NCBI GenBank assembly: GCA_013152215.1
Contig: JAADGT010000375.1
Coordinates: 1,464 to 17,786 of the forward strand
Direction: 5' to 3'
Length of the DNA stretch: 16,323 bases
Source: Deltaproteobacteria bacterium
GTDB lineage: Bacteria > Desulfobacterota > Deferrisomatia > Deferrisomatales > Deferrisomataceae
Shown in pieces: positions 6,951 to 13,906 of the stretch. The first letter of the stretch is position 1, and each line of letters starts with the position of its first letter. Below the pieces are notes generated by a model. It saw nothing but the letters and a program-made list of their open reading frames with translations, made no database searches and was not told the DNA's origin. The position numbers were made by a program, and so were the translations under genes.

Positions 6951-8069
6951 ATGAAAACAAAACAGGTACTCGCGGTGCTTTGCGCGTCGCTGATGGCGGC
7001 GCCGGCCCTTGCCGGAATCAACCCCGCCTGGCCGGGGTTGCCGACGGCCGACACCACCAACAACAACGGCGCATCCTCGTACACGGGTTTCACCGCTCCG
7101 AACAACCAGGCCTCGGCCATGTGCGTGGACTGCCACACTGTGCAGCCCAAGGCCGGCGGCTCCCACTTCGTGAACCCCACGAGCACCGGCGGGTTGACGA
7201 ACTCCGGGGGGTCCGGCATTGACAACACCGGTGCGATCGTCACCCGGGACGACGGCGCCTACTTCAAGATCACGGCGTGGGACAACATCACGAAGGCCGA
7301 CAACAACACCGGCTCGGAAGGGGTGTCCAAGTACGCCGACACGTCCGTGCCGGCGAGCTACGTGACCGACAACACGGTAGCCGGCACGGCCACGGCGACC
7401 CTGGACGCGACCGCGTCCAACTACGCGGGCTACGACATCATCTGCGAGAGCTGCCACAACATCGTCAACAACGACGCCGGGGGCAACAACCTGCTCCTGA
7501 CACAGCCCAACAACGAGTGGGAGGACGCCCCGGTGGCCGAGCTGTGCACGGGCTGCCACGGGTTCATGTACACCGCGGCCGTGGACCAGTCGGGGAGCGG
7601 GCTCGCCAACTGGTCTGATGCACGCAACAACCACGAGGTGGCGGGTGGCACGGCCCGGAAGGGCAACAATGAGTACCACTGGGTCAAGGGTGTGGCTCGG
7701 CCCCAGAACCACCACGTGATGACCGGCGACGTCATCGACTCCACCCAGGCCGGCCTGATGGTGCTGTGGACCGACAACGACGTGGTGGGGTACACCGACA
7801 GCCCTATCAGCAACACCTCCACCAACGGCACCTATCCCCAGCGGGCCACGTGGCAGAACGGCCTCACCAAGCCCACCGGCGGCGGCCTGAACTGCACCAA
7901 CTGCCACGCCCCGGCCCACGGCCAGGGTGCGAGCCCGGCTGCGTCGATCCTGCGTAACGCCACGTACACCGCGGCTCCCACGGCCTTGGGGCCGATCTCG
8001 CGGATCAGCGACCGTGGCGGGTGGAAGAAGATCGACGACCTGGCGTTCTGCGGCCAGTGCCATCAGTAG
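6951..8069 (+). CDS. Exported pentahaem c-type cytochrome, copy 1 (372 aa)
   Basis: The ATG at 6951 follows AAGGAGGA (6935-6942) at ideal spacing; a closer ATG at 6942 overlaps that site and is less likely. The signal peptide MKTKQVLAVLCASLMAAPALA gives a mature start of GINPAWPGLPTA. CXXCH sites begin at residues 58, 165, 199, 315 and 367. The last, CGQCH, is followed by a single residue, so one haem sits at the extreme C-terminus. Free His for axial ligation include SHFV after the first site, EYHWV and the NHHVMTGD motif shared with the cytochrome at 9750. The gene starts 14 bases after the nonahaem gene, so the two are surely co-transcribed, and an 11-bp hairpin terminator follows. Its role is periplasmic or extracellular electron transfer; the partner is unknown. 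Confidence 0.92.
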   Translation: MKTKQVLAVLCASLMAAPALAGINPAWPGLPTADTTNNNGASSYTGFTAPNNQASAMCVDCHTVQPKAGGSHFVNPTSTGGLTNSGGSGIDNTGAIVTRDDGAYFKITAWDNITKADNNTGSEGVSKYADTSVPASYVTDNTVAGTATATLDATASNYAGYDIICESCHNIVNNDAGGNNLLLTQPNNEWEDAPVAELCTGCHGFMYTAAVDQSGSGLANWSDARNNHEVAGGTARKGNNEYHWVKGVARPQNHHVMTGDVIDSTQAGLMVLWTDNDVVGYTDSPISNTSTNGTYPQRATWQNGLTKPTGGGLNCTNCHAPAHGQGASPAASILRNATYTAAPTALGPISRISDRGGWKKIDDLAFCGQCHQ

Positions 8070-8099
8070 GCCGAGGGCTGAACGCGCGGCGCGCAACGA

Positions 8100-8130
8100 G
8101 GGGCCCCTGCGGGGCAGGGGCCCCGTTTTT
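8100..8130 (+). terminator. Rho-independent terminator after the first pentahaem cytochrome gene
   Basis: The arms GGGGCCCCTGC (8100-8110) and GCAGGGGCCCC (8114-8124) are perfectly complementary over 11 bp around a 3-base loop, followed by G and five T. Only 24 bases separate it from the next ATG, too few for a normal promoter. The thioredoxin-like gene therefore probably depends on read-through, and this element may act as a partial terminator or mRNA 3'-end stabiliser. Confidence 0.88.
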
Positions 8131-8154
8131 CCTGAAGACGCGGGAGGTTCGAAG

Positions 8155-8643
8155 ATGCGAAACCTGTTGAAGGTCTTGGTGGGGGTGGTGGCGATGATCG
8201 CGGTGGGGACGGCGGCCGTCGCCGAGGAAGGGCCGAAGTACGGCACGAACGTGGGCGATGTGGCCAAGCCGGTGAAGATTCAGACCATGGACGGGAACGA
8301 GTTCGACACGGGCCAGGTCCAAGAGAAGACCATGTTCGTGTTCGTGAACTCGATCTGCGGCCTGTGCGCCAAAGAGATGAAGGACCTCGCCAAGAACGCC
8401 GACAAGCTGAAAAAAATCAAGGTGTACCTGGTGAGCGTGGATCAGAACAAGGAACGGGCGATGAAGGTGTACGAAAAGTATGCCAAAGTGTTCGGACTGC
8501 TCTACGATCCGGAGTACGTGTTCGGTGAGGCGGTGGGCCTGTATGCTACGCCCTCGACACTGATCGTGGACAAGGGCGGAAAGATCCTGTTCAAGAAGAC
8601 CGGGTACCGGGGCGACATCGATGCCATCCTGAACGCGCTCTGA
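8155..8643 (+). CDS. Exported thioredoxin-like (redoxin/TlpA-ResA-type) protein (162 aa)
   Basis: The ATG at 8155 follows a CGGGAGG site with about seven bases between. A signal peptide (MRNLLKVLVGVVAMIAVGTA, cleavage near AVA at 21-23) sends it to the periplasm. The thioredoxin fold is shown by FVFVNSICGLCAKEM, with the redox pair C68 and C71 (CGLC, not the usual CGPC or CEPC of CcmG/ResA), by VYLVSVD, and by ATPSTLIVD carrying the cis-proline at 133. Proteins of this class reduce apocytochrome cysteines before haem attachment or act in thiol repair, and its place amid 33 haem sites fits that role. It might instead have a peroxide- or thiol-sensing function. It lies between two strong hairpins at the centre of the cytochrome cluster. 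Confidence 0.85.
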   Translation: MRNLLKVLVGVVAMIAVGTAAVAEEGPKYGTNVGDVAKPVKIQTMDGNEFDTGQVQEKTMFVFVNSICGLCAKEMKDLAKNADKLKKIKVYLVSVDQNKERAMKVYEKYAKVFGLLYDPEYVFGEAVGLYATPSTLIVDKGGKILFKKTGYRGDIDAILNAL

Positions 8644-8669
8644 GTAGCTGTGTCTGCGACGGAAGTCGG

Positions 8670-8703
8670 AGGAAGGGGCCCCGCCGGGGCCCCTTCCTGT
8701 GTT
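8670..8703 (+). terminator. GC-rich hairpin terminator after the thioredoxin-like gene
   Basis: The arms AGGAAGGGGCCCC (8670-8682) and GGGGCCCCTTCCT (8686-8698) pair perfectly over 13 bp around a GCC loop, followed by GTGTT. The stem is very strong but the T-tract is poor. The GGGGCCCC core is shared with the hairpin at 8100. It probably ends the first transcript. Confidence 0.75.
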
Positions 8704-8723
8704 CGGGGGTTCTCTGCTATGGT
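8694..8723 (+). promoter_or_regulatory. Weak candidate sigma-70 promoter for the second cytochrome group
   Basis: An extended -10-like TGCTATGGT (TG at 8715, TATGGT at 8718-8723) has a poor -35-like TTCCTG (8694-8699) 18 bases before it, and this overlaps the hairpin arm. The gap of about 110 bases between hairpin and ATG has room for a promoter, and the preceding terminator implies one may be needed. No -24/-12 match is present here, so it may be regulated differently from the first group. Confidence 0.22.
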
Positions 8724-8809
8724 TCGATCCGAAACTTTGGGAGGCTGGCCGGGTATCACGGCTTGGGGAAAGCGGGCGTGACTCTGTGCTTGGGGACGGA
8801 GGGGTCGCG

Positions 8810-9739
8810 ATGATTCGAGGATGCATGGTCTGGGTCGTGCTGGCGGTGGCAGCCGCGCCGGCTTGGGGCGGTATCAATCCGGCCAACCCCGGGCTGCCCA
8901 CCGCGTCGGCGTACGGCACTACCTACACCGGAAACGCGGCATCAGCCATGTGTGTGGACTGCCACACGGCCAACCCCAAGCCCAACTCGGGAACCCACTT
9001 CGTGGCCCATTACGACGGCTCCGCGGTACGTACCACCGGCAATCTTTCCTACGAAAAGACCGACTCGTGGAGCGGAGGGGCGGCGTATCTGTCCCGCTAC
9101 GCGAACCCCGCCCCCCCGGACCCCACGGCCCAGTCGGTCACGGGCCAGACGGGCGAGATCATCTGCGAATCGTGTCACAACCTGGTGCACAACGCGGCGG
9201 GTGGGAACAACCTTCTCGAGCGGTTCCGAGAAAACGAGGATCCCTCCACCCTGTGCGAGGGATGCCACACGGCCCAGGCCTCCGGTCCGCCGGCCCACCA
9301 CCCGCTGACCGGTGACACGGTCGGCCCGGATGACGACGACCCGGCCAACCACACCTTGAACACCGGCCACGCCTCGGTGGTCCGCTCCACCCCTGCATCG
9401 GGCAGTGAAGTGACCTACCCGGCGGCGAACGCGGTGAACTGCGCCTCTTGCCACCGGCCCCACGGGGCCCAGGTGCAGACCGGCGCGCGCGCGCTGAAGC
9501 GGGGCCTGTCGGCCGTGACCACGATCCCGAACGTGCAGGGAAAACCCGTGAACGTGATCTACTACGACAACGTGCCCGAACCGGGGGACGTGCAGGGCAA
9601 CGTCAAACAGTGGGACACCGGCGATGTTGTGCCGGGCATCGACCGGCAGGTGGACGTGGAAACCGTGCTGGGCGCCGGGAAGCGGCTGGTTTCCAACCCC
9701 GATCCGGTGTGCGACGCCTGCCACGTCGCCAACGACTGA
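8810..9739 (+). CDS. Exported pentahaem c-type cytochrome, short divergent copy 2 (309 aa)
   Basis: The ATG at 8810 was chosen because GGAGGGG (8798-8804) precedes it and a signal peptide follows (MIRGCMVWVVLAVAAAPAWG, mature start GINPANPGLPTA). CXXCH sites begin at residues 48, 119, 149, 211 and 301. The N-terminal block (SAMCVDCHTANPK, GTHFV) and second site (IICESCHN) match the other two pentahaem proteins. The third site runs straight into PPAHHPLTGD, without the segment of about 40-50 residues that separates the equivalent motifs in its relatives. The C-terminal third (after CASCHRPHG) is unlike theirs and ends CDACHVAND. It is therefore a family member with a replaced tail. It heads the second tight gene group and is followed by the next cytochrome after ten bases. 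Confidence 0.9.
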   Translation: MIRGCMVWVVLAVAAAPAWGGINPANPGLPTASAYGTTYTGNAASAMCVDCHTANPKPNSGTHFVAHYDGSAVRTTGNLSYEKTDSWSGGAAYLSRYANPAPPDPTAQSVTGQTGEIICESCHNLVHNAAGGNNLLERFRENEDPSTLCEGCHTAQASGPPAHHPLTGDTVGPDDDDPANHTLNTGHASVVRSTPASGSEVTYPAANAVNCASCHRPHGAQVQTGARALKRGLSAVTTIPNVQGKPVNVIYYDNVPEPGDVQGNVKQWDTGDVVPGIDRQVDVETVLGAGKRLVSNPDPVCDACHVAND

Positions 9740-9749
9740 GGGAGGAGTC

Positions 9750-10883
9750 ATGCGGGGAAAGGGGGTGGGGCCGAGGGTTCGGGGGTGGGGCGCGGTCGCG
9801 CGGGCCCTTCTCGGTCTGCTGGGAGCGGGCGCTGTCGCGCACGCTGCGATCAATCCGGCCGACCCGGGGTTGCCCGCGGCCGAGGCCTACGGCGAGAGGG
9901 GAATTCCCAACAACGGCGCCTCGGCCATGTGCGTGGAGTGCCATACCGAGAACCCCACACCGGGGAAGGGCACGCACTTCGTATTGAACGCCTTGACGGG
10001 GTCGCTCCGAACGACCCACTCGGGAGGGGGATGGCCGGAGGCCGCTTGGGGTGTGCGCGACTCGGGAGAGTTTTTCAAGATCAGCCCCTGGCTTGAAGAC
10101 GAGTGGGGCAACGGAGGATCTTCTAAATATGGGGATTCCGACACGTGGGAGTCGGTAGTGTACACCGGAGGGGATCCCGTGATCGCGGCGGAGGCGTGTC
10201 GGCCCGAGGCCAACCCGGCGGCCATGGGCTCGTTGGAGCTCATTTGCGAGTCGTGCCACAACCTGAGGGCCAATGTGGAGGGTCGGTACAACCTGCTTGC
10301 AAAGGTCACCAGCTCCCCGGTCCCCGACGACACCGTGGAGGGCGGCCACGCCCCCTTGTGCGTGGGCTGCCACGGGTTCTTGTACCAGGACGACGGGGGC
10401 GAGGCCAACTCGCTGCACTCCAATTGGAACGATCCCCGGAACTTCAGTCTGGCTGCGGGGAGAAGGCGGGGGAACAACGAGAAGCACTACATCGGAGGAA
10501 AGCCCTATCCCCGGAACCACCACGTGATGACCGGCGATGCGATCGATATCCCTCTGGCCGAGGCGGGGCTATTGCTCCGGGACGTGGCTGTTTTGAGCCC
10601 CGACCTGGTGAGCAAGCCGATCCGCACGGACTGGCGCAAGGGTACGATGCCGATCCGGCCCGTGGCCTTGGCGCCGATCACCCTTCCCTCCGACCCCTCC
10701 AACCTGCACTGCGTCACCTGCCACGCGCCGGCCCACGGCGGGGAGCCGTCCATGGGCGCGGCCATCCTGCGGGGAGTGGATCTGCAGGGGAAGGACTCGG
10801 GCTTTGGCATCGACCGGATCTTCGACGGCAAGGAGTGGGGTCGGTACGCGGACTACCGCTTCTGCGGGAACTGCCACGAATAG
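9750..10883 (+). CDS. Exported pentahaem c-type cytochrome, copy 3 (377 aa)
   Basis: The ATG at 9750 follows GGAGGAG (9741-9747). A somewhat long signal peptide (basic MRGKGVGPRVRGWG, then hydrophobic to AVAHA) gives the mature start AINPADPGLPAA. CXXCH sites begin at residues 61, 166, 204, 321 and 372; the last, CGNCH, is one residue from the end. It matches the cytochrome at 6951 along its whole length, including SAMCVECHT, THFV, GCHGF, NHHVMTGD and CHAPAHG, and a 24-base exact DNA match covers NHHVMTGD in both genes. One additional Cys (EACRPE, residue 150) is not in a haem motif. The tight spacing on both sides means co-transcription. Its role is electron transfer outside the cytoplasm. 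Confidence 0.92.
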   Translation: MRGKGVGPRVRGWGAVARALLGLLGAGAVAHAAINPADPGLPAAEAYGERGIPNNGASAMCVECHTENPTPGKGTHFVLNALTGSLRTTHSGGGWPEAAWGVRDSGEFFKISPWLEDEWGNGGSSKYGDSDTWESVVYTGGDPVIAAEACRPEANPAAMGSLELICESCHNLRANVEGRYNLLAKVTSSPVPDDTVEGGHAPLCVGCHGFLYQDDGGEANSLHSNWNDPRNFSLAAGRRRGNNEKHYIGGKPYPRNHHVMTGDAIDIPLAEAGLLLRDVAVLSPDLVSKPIRTDWRKGTMPIRPVALAPITLPSDPSNLHCVTCHAPAHGGEPSMGAAILRGVDLQGKDSGFGIDRIFDGKEWGRYADYRFCGNCHE

Positions 10884-10892
10884 GGGGGGCGA

Positions 10893-12236
10893 ATGCGGCG
10901 TTGGATCGGGCGATGGACGGCAACCGGGCTCCTGATCGGGTGGGCCGTGGGGGCAGGTGCAGGGGTGGAGGGCACCCACCACGACATGCGCATCTACAAC
11001 CTGGTCGAGGAAAAGAGCGTGTGCGCATACTGCCACGTGCCGCACCGGGCGGCCACCGAGGAAAGCCTGTTGGCCCGGGAAGGGGGGCACGTGTCCGAAC
11101 TGGGCCGGGTGGGATCGTTCTGCTACACCTGTCACGATGGCACCGTGGTGCCCACGGCTCTGGTCGAAGCCCCCGACGGGACCCTGGGCATTGAGGCCCT
11201 GACCCGCTCGCACGGGTTGGACATCGACGCTCTGACCGAGGTCACCGGAGGGCTCGAGGGCCGGGCGAACGTGGAGGCGAGCGGGCTCGTACCGCCGGAT
11301 CCGAGTACCGGCGACCTGCCGTCCCGCATGGAGTGCACCGCCTGCCACGACCCCCACTCCGACCAGTACCCCCCGTTCCTAAAGGCGCCACTGGAGGAGC
11401 TGTGTCAGAGATGTCACTCGGGCTCCGACAGGATGGGCGACGGTCGATGGACGTCGGTGAACGACGCCGGCACAAAAAATCGGGCCCACCCGGTGGGGAT
11501 GCCGGTGACTTTCTCCGGCGCGGAACGGGCCCGCCCGGGTCAGGCGGAGCCCGAGATGGTGTTCAACGCGGTGGACGAGCGGCTTCGGGTGCCGGGCCTC
11601 GGGCCGGAGGAACGGGGCGATCCGAGCCACCACTGGACGACGGGCGGGCATCTGGCTGGGTTCGACACGGATCCGGAGGTGGGGAGGGTGATGTGCTCCA
11701 CGTGCCACAGCGCCCACAGCGTGAAAGAGAGTCTGTTGGTCCTGGATGCCTACGACGCGGATGCCGGTACCGATCCCCTGTGTGCCGGATGTCACGGCGA
11801 GGAGGACGCCCCTCAGAACCCTGGCGGCACGCCCTATTATCACCCCGTGCAGGCCGAGGCCGTGCCGCCGTGGGAGACCTCCACCGTCCCACATCGGGTG
11901 CTGGACATCCTGATCCCCAGGCAGTGGCCGGTTGCGGACGGGGGGGGGCTGCTGTGTGCAACCTGCCACCGGATGCATCAGGGCCGGGCCGGGAGCCGGT
12001 GCCTGAGGGAGTTCGATCCGGGCAAGAAGTATGTTTGTGATGAGTGCCACCTTCCGAACGACGACGTATCGGGAGAGAACGCCCACCACGTGACCACGGC
12101 CGAGGATCGGAGCTCGTTCCTCGGAGGGAGGGAACTCTCTTGGGCCGCGGGTCCTGGTGAGCCGGGGGACCTTTCCGACGGGCTCACCTGCATCGACTGT
12201 CACGTGAAACTGGCCAAGAGCGCCCACAATTGGTGA
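10893..12236 (+). CDS. Exported nonahaem c-type cytochrome, copy 2 (447 aa)
   Basis: The ATG at 10893 is nine bases after the previous stop, with a G-rich ribosome site between. The signal peptide (MRRWIGRWTATGLLIGWAV, cleavage near AGA at 21-23) leads to a mature start of GVEGTHHDMRIY, matching VNGSHHDLSVY of the copy at 5365. Nine regular CXXCH sites begin at residues 44, 77, 148, 171, 268, 297, 355, 382 and 433, nearly the same spacing as in that copy. Shared landmarks are NPGGTPYYHPV and the C-terminal AHNW. It is about 75 residues shorter and more charged, with loops trimmed mainly between the sixth and ninth haems. Other His pairs (SHHWTTGGH, AHHVTT) could be axial ligands. No lipobox is seen. 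It is an electron-transfer protein of the periplasm or cell surface. Confidence 0.92.
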   Translation: MRRWIGRWTATGLLIGWAVGAGAGVEGTHHDMRIYNLVEEKSVCAYCHVPHRAATEESLLAREGGHVSELGRVGSFCYTCHDGTVVPTALVEAPDGTLGIEALTRSHGLDIDALTEVTGGLEGRANVEASGLVPPDPSTGDLPSRMECTACHDPHSDQYPPFLKAPLEELCQRCHSGSDRMGDGRWTSVNDAGTKNRAHPVGMPVTFSGAERARPGQAEPEMVFNAVDERLRVPGLGPEERGDPSHHWTTGGHLAGFDTDPEVGRVMCSTCHSAHSVKESLLVLDAYDADAGTDPLCAGCHGEEDAPQNPGGTPYYHPVQAEAVPPWETSTVPHRVLDILIPRQWPVADGGGLLCATCHRMHQGRAGSRCLREFDPGKKYVCDECHLPNDDVSGENAHHVTTAEDRSSFLGGRELSWAAGPGEPGDLSDGLTCIDCHVKLAKSAHNW

Positions 12237-12250
12237 GGCGGATCACTGGG

Positions 12251-13807
12251 ATGCGAGGACGTTGGGACGTTGGGACGCGGGCCGATCTGCTGGCGGCCCT
12301 GTGCGTGGCGCTGGTGCTGACGTTGTTGCCGAACTTTCGCCTGGATGCCAGGGCAGGGGCGAGGGTCGCGTGGCAGGCGGGGTTCCCGATGCGGGCCGGC
12401 AACCAGGTCCTGCTGATGTGGCTCCCCGTGCCCGGGGCGCAGGCGTACCGGGTGGTGCGCCGGGATCTCGGGAGCCGGGAAGAACGCAGTTGGCGGGTGA
12501 TCTCGCCCCAGCACGTGGACGCCGATGCGTCGCCCAACGGCACGTACCTGTACGTGGTGGAGGCGTTGGCCCCTGACGGCTCGGTCCTGGCCGAGTCCGA
12601 GCCGAGGAAGCTGGAAGGGTTCAAGCCGTTGGCCGCGCCCAAGTGGGGAGGCCACTATGTGGAAGGCCGGGCCGTGAACTTGGTGTGGGGGCCGGTGGAA
12701 GGGGCGGTCTTCTACAACCTGTATCGGGCCGAGAAGGGAAAGGAGCCGTCCCTTTTGGCATCGGTGCAGGACGTGAAGTATGTGGACGCCACGGTGAAGC
12801 CGGAGACGACCTATGTCTACACGGTTCGGGCCGTAGGGGAGCAGAGTCAGGAATCTCCCGACTCGAAACCGCTGACGATCCGGGTGGGCAGGGGCGGTTC
12901 CGCGGCAAAGGAACAGAAGGCGGTGCGCCGTACGGTGGAGGTGGTGAGCACCGTTCGCGCGGGCTCGCGGTACCGGCTCCGCGAGCCCACCGATTTGGCG
13001 ATATCGGACGGGATCCTGTTCGTGACGGATCTGGGAAGCCGCTCCGTGATCGCGCTGACTCTGGACGGAGAGTTCTTGTATCGCTTTGGGGTGGCACCCC
13101 CGGACTACGAGGGGACATGGGGGATTCCCTGGGGGATCTCGGTGTCGGGGGACGGGGAACGCGTGGCCGTCACATTCCTGCGGTCGCCCAATGTGCGGGT
13201 GTTCTCCCGCAACGGAGATCTGGTGCTCGATGTTTCCGTGCGGGCACCCAAGGGATACGAGGATCATCCTAGGCCTCCCCAGCCCATGGATGTGGCCCTG
13301 GACGCCGAAGGGGGGATGTGGGTCACCGAGTACACCTTTGCCCAGGTGATCCATCTGGATCGTTTCGGGAAAGAGGTGGGTCGCACCGGGACGCCCAGGC
13401 CGGCCGAGGATGCGGGTCCGTTCCGCAGCCCCACGTTCCTGACCCCTCACCCGATCGCTGGCCAGGTGGCGGTGGTGGACAGTCTGCTCGGTCGGGTGTT
13501 CGTCTTGGACAGGGAGGGGCAGATCGTGCGCGAGTGGTCCCGGACCAAGACCCTGGAAGGAGCCCTCGACCTCCCCAAGGGCGTGTGTGTGACCCCCGAG
13601 GGGACCTTGCTCGTGGTCGACGGGATCCGTTCGAGCCTTCAGACCTTTACCCTCTCGGGTGAGATTCGCGAGGTGTTCTACTCGCCGGACAAGGATTTCC
13701 TGGATTTGCGTGGCCTGGTGTCGGCAGCCGTGGATCTCCGCACCCGGGACATCTTTGCTCTCTCCAAGGTGGACAGCACCATCTACCGCCTACGTCGGGT
13801 GGAGTAA
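12251..13807 (+). CDS. Exported FnIII-NHL beta-propeller protein, copy 2 (518 aa)
   Basis: The ATG at 12251 is preferred over a TTG at 12230 and a GTG at 12233, both of which overlap the preceding stop region; GTGAGGCGG sits upstream. A hydrophobic stretch (LLAALCVALVLTLLP, about residues 13-27) is a signal peptide or an uncleaved anchor, since the cleavage site is less clear than in copy 1. Two FnIII-like modules (about 40-120 and 128-215; FYNLYRA, TYVYTVRAVG) are followed by six NHL-type repeats to the end, for example EPTDLAISDGILFVTDLG, PMDVALDAEGGMWVTEY and GVCVTPEGTLLVVDG. It is paralogous to the protein at 3557 and mirrors its position next to a nonahaem cytochrome. A scaffolding, anchoring or ligand-binding role is inferred. 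It is the last + strand gene of the cluster. Confidence 0.82.
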   Translation: MRGRWDVGTRADLLAALCVALVLTLLPNFRLDARAGARVAWQAGFPMRAGNQVLLMWLPVPGAQAYRVVRRDLGSREERSWRVISPQHVDADASPNGTYLYVVEALAPDGSVLAESEPRKLEGFKPLAAPKWGGHYVEGRAVNLVWGPVEGAVFYNLYRAEKGKEPSLLASVQDVKYVDATVKPETTYVYTVRAVGEQSQESPDSKPLTIRVGRGGSAAKEQKAVRRTVEVVSTVRAGSRYRLREPTDLAISDGILFVTDLGSRSVIALTLDGEFLYRFGVAPPDYEGTWGIPWGISVSGDGERVAVTFLRSPNVRVFSRNGDLVLDVSVRAPKGYEDHPRPPQPMDVALDAEGGMWVTEYTFAQVIHLDRFGKEVGRTGTPRPAEDAGPFRSPTFLTPHPIAGQVAVVDSLLGRVFVLDREGQIVREWSRTKTLEGALDLPKGVCVTPEGTLLVVDGIRSSLQTFTLSGEIREVFYSPDKDFLDLRGLVSAAVDLRTRDIFALSKVDSTIYRLRRVE

Positions 13808-13829
13808 CGCTGGCCCCGGGGGCGAAAGG

Positions 13830-13862
13830 CCGTTGCTCGTTTGGGGGAACGGTTCATTCATT
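13830..13862 (+). terminator. Weak hairpin between convergent genes, possible terminator
   Basis: CCGTT (13830-13834) and AACGG (13848-13852) form a 5-bp stem around a 13-base loop, followed by the modestly T-rich TTCATTCATTG. It lies where the + strand cluster and the - strand antiporter converge, so a terminator is expected, but this structure is weak. Confidence 0.25.
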
Positions 13863-13906
13863 GAGGTGGCCCCGACGAACGACCGACGACGAGCGACCAA
13901 CGGAAC

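Noticed and set aside
8704..8809. Second sigma-54 promoter before the cytochrome at 8810
   Set aside because: Several GG-rich stretches were tested, but none places GC at the exact distance from GG that -24/-12 promoters need.
13870..13900. CGACGA/CGACC tandem-like repeat near the cluster end
   Set aside because: The units are degenerate and only a few bases long with no spacer structure, so this is not a CRISPR array or a convincing repeat.
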